A stretch of 53,683 bases of DNA from Candidatus Fimousia stercorigallinarum (GTDB lineage Bacteria > Bacillota > Clostridia > Lachnospirales > Lachnospiraceae). Below are positions 53,572 to 53,683 of the stretch, one piece after another; the stretch's first letter is position 1, and the number at the start of each line of letters is the position of its first letter. Both the position numbers and the translations under genes were made by a program. The notes below the pieces were generated by a model. That model ran no database searches and was not told the origin of the DNA. It saw only the letters and a program-made list of their open reading frames with translations. The stretch is taken from the NCBI GenBank assembly GCA_018715775.1, contig DVKZ01000083.1, positions 1 to 53,683 on the forward strand. Reading direction: 5' to 3'.

Positions 53572-53683
53572 CCGGTTAAGACCTCGACCGATTAGTAATG
53601 GTCAGCTCCATGCATTGCTGCACTTCCACCTCCATCCTATCTACCTCGTCGTCTTCAAGGGGTCTTACTTCCGAAGAATGGGA
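53572..53683 (-). rRNA. rrl: 23S ribosomal RNA, 3' end (partial)
   Basis: The minus strand ends with TAATCGGTCGAGGTCTTAACC, the conserved 3' end of Firmicute 23S rRNA, paired in the mature rRNA with its 5' end. The gene continues beyond the right edge. No 5S gene follows in the 84-base spacer to tRNA-Asn. Confidence 0.93.

Overview
The window looks like chromosome from an anaerobic, spore-forming, moderately AT-rich Firmicute of the class Clostridia, most like Lachnospiraceae. The reasons are strong AGGAGG-type ribosome binding sites, a cwlD cortex amidase, a MecA adaptor, RsgI-like anti-sigma architecture, an F-type ATP synthase with a sodium-type c subunit, a DUF1858/DUF951/DUF3343/DUF1847 gene set, and selenium/molybdenum hydroxylase genes. 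The species cannot be named from the sequence.

Layout. 0-2.6 kb: right half of a repeat element, a HAD phosphatase and a GH32 sucrose hydrolase under a cre-like site. 2.8-10 kb: complete atp operon (atpZ-atpI-like-BEFHAGDC) on the minus strand. 10-18.1 kb: PaaI-like thioesterase, xpt, a fused MobA-like/YqeC accessory protein, a three-subunit xanthine dehydrogenase, rpiB, a YwlE-type phosphatase whose nucleophile Cys is Ser, and the Sua5 enzyme. 18.2-20.3 kb: cwlD, a small unknown gene and mecA. 20.3-20.9 kb: a transposase-less element with terminal inverted repeats and four exact 53-bp hairpin units; its relative is cut by the left edge of the window. 20.9-26.6 kb: nickel/peptide-class ABC importer whose binding protein ends in a His-rich tail and has a structured leader, then DUF3842. 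26.9-29.3 kb: ferredoxin, a secreted Cys/Asp repeat protein + ECF sigma + RsgI-like anti-sigma cassette, and a DUF1858 protein. 29.3-33.9 kb: MerR regulator and gdpP-rplI-dnaB. 34-35 kb: a polyol locus collapsed into fragments. 35-38.6 kb: HAD phosphatase, cobI, deoC, epimerase. 38.7-41.6 kb: a catalytically degenerate sensor, a LytTR regulator and an AgrC-like kinase. 41.6-43 kb: rpsF-ssb-rpsR and DUF951. 43-44.5 kb: a collapsed ABC exporter. 44.5-47.8 kb: yedF-selD-DUF3343 selenium genes and a phosphodiesterase. 47.9-52 kb: nagA-nagB, divergent RpiR regulator and a LacI regulator. 52-53.7 kb: six tRNAs, DUF1847 and the 3' end of a 23S rRNA.

How the parts fit. Xpt, xanthine dehydrogenase and the YqeC-type accessory protein, together with SelD, YedF and the DUF3343 carrier-like protein 30 kb away, point to a purine hydroxylase carrying a labile selenium at its molybdenum centre. 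The ATP synthase c subunit has the full set of sodium ligands, so energy coupling probably uses Na+. GlcNAc catabolism (nagAB) is probably controlled by the divergent RpiR protein through a palindrome over the nagB -35 box.

The best candidates for something new are the His-tailed ECF/anti-sigma/repeat-protein cassette, the inactive-looking YwlE homologue in a conserved neighbourhood, the pseudokinase-regulator-kinase trio, the 53-bp hairpin element, and the attenuator-like leader of the metal/peptide importer. Two loci (polyol, ABC exporter) show the same kind of decay, with several internal deletions that keep the outer ends of genes. No CRISPR array, phage or intact transposase was seen.
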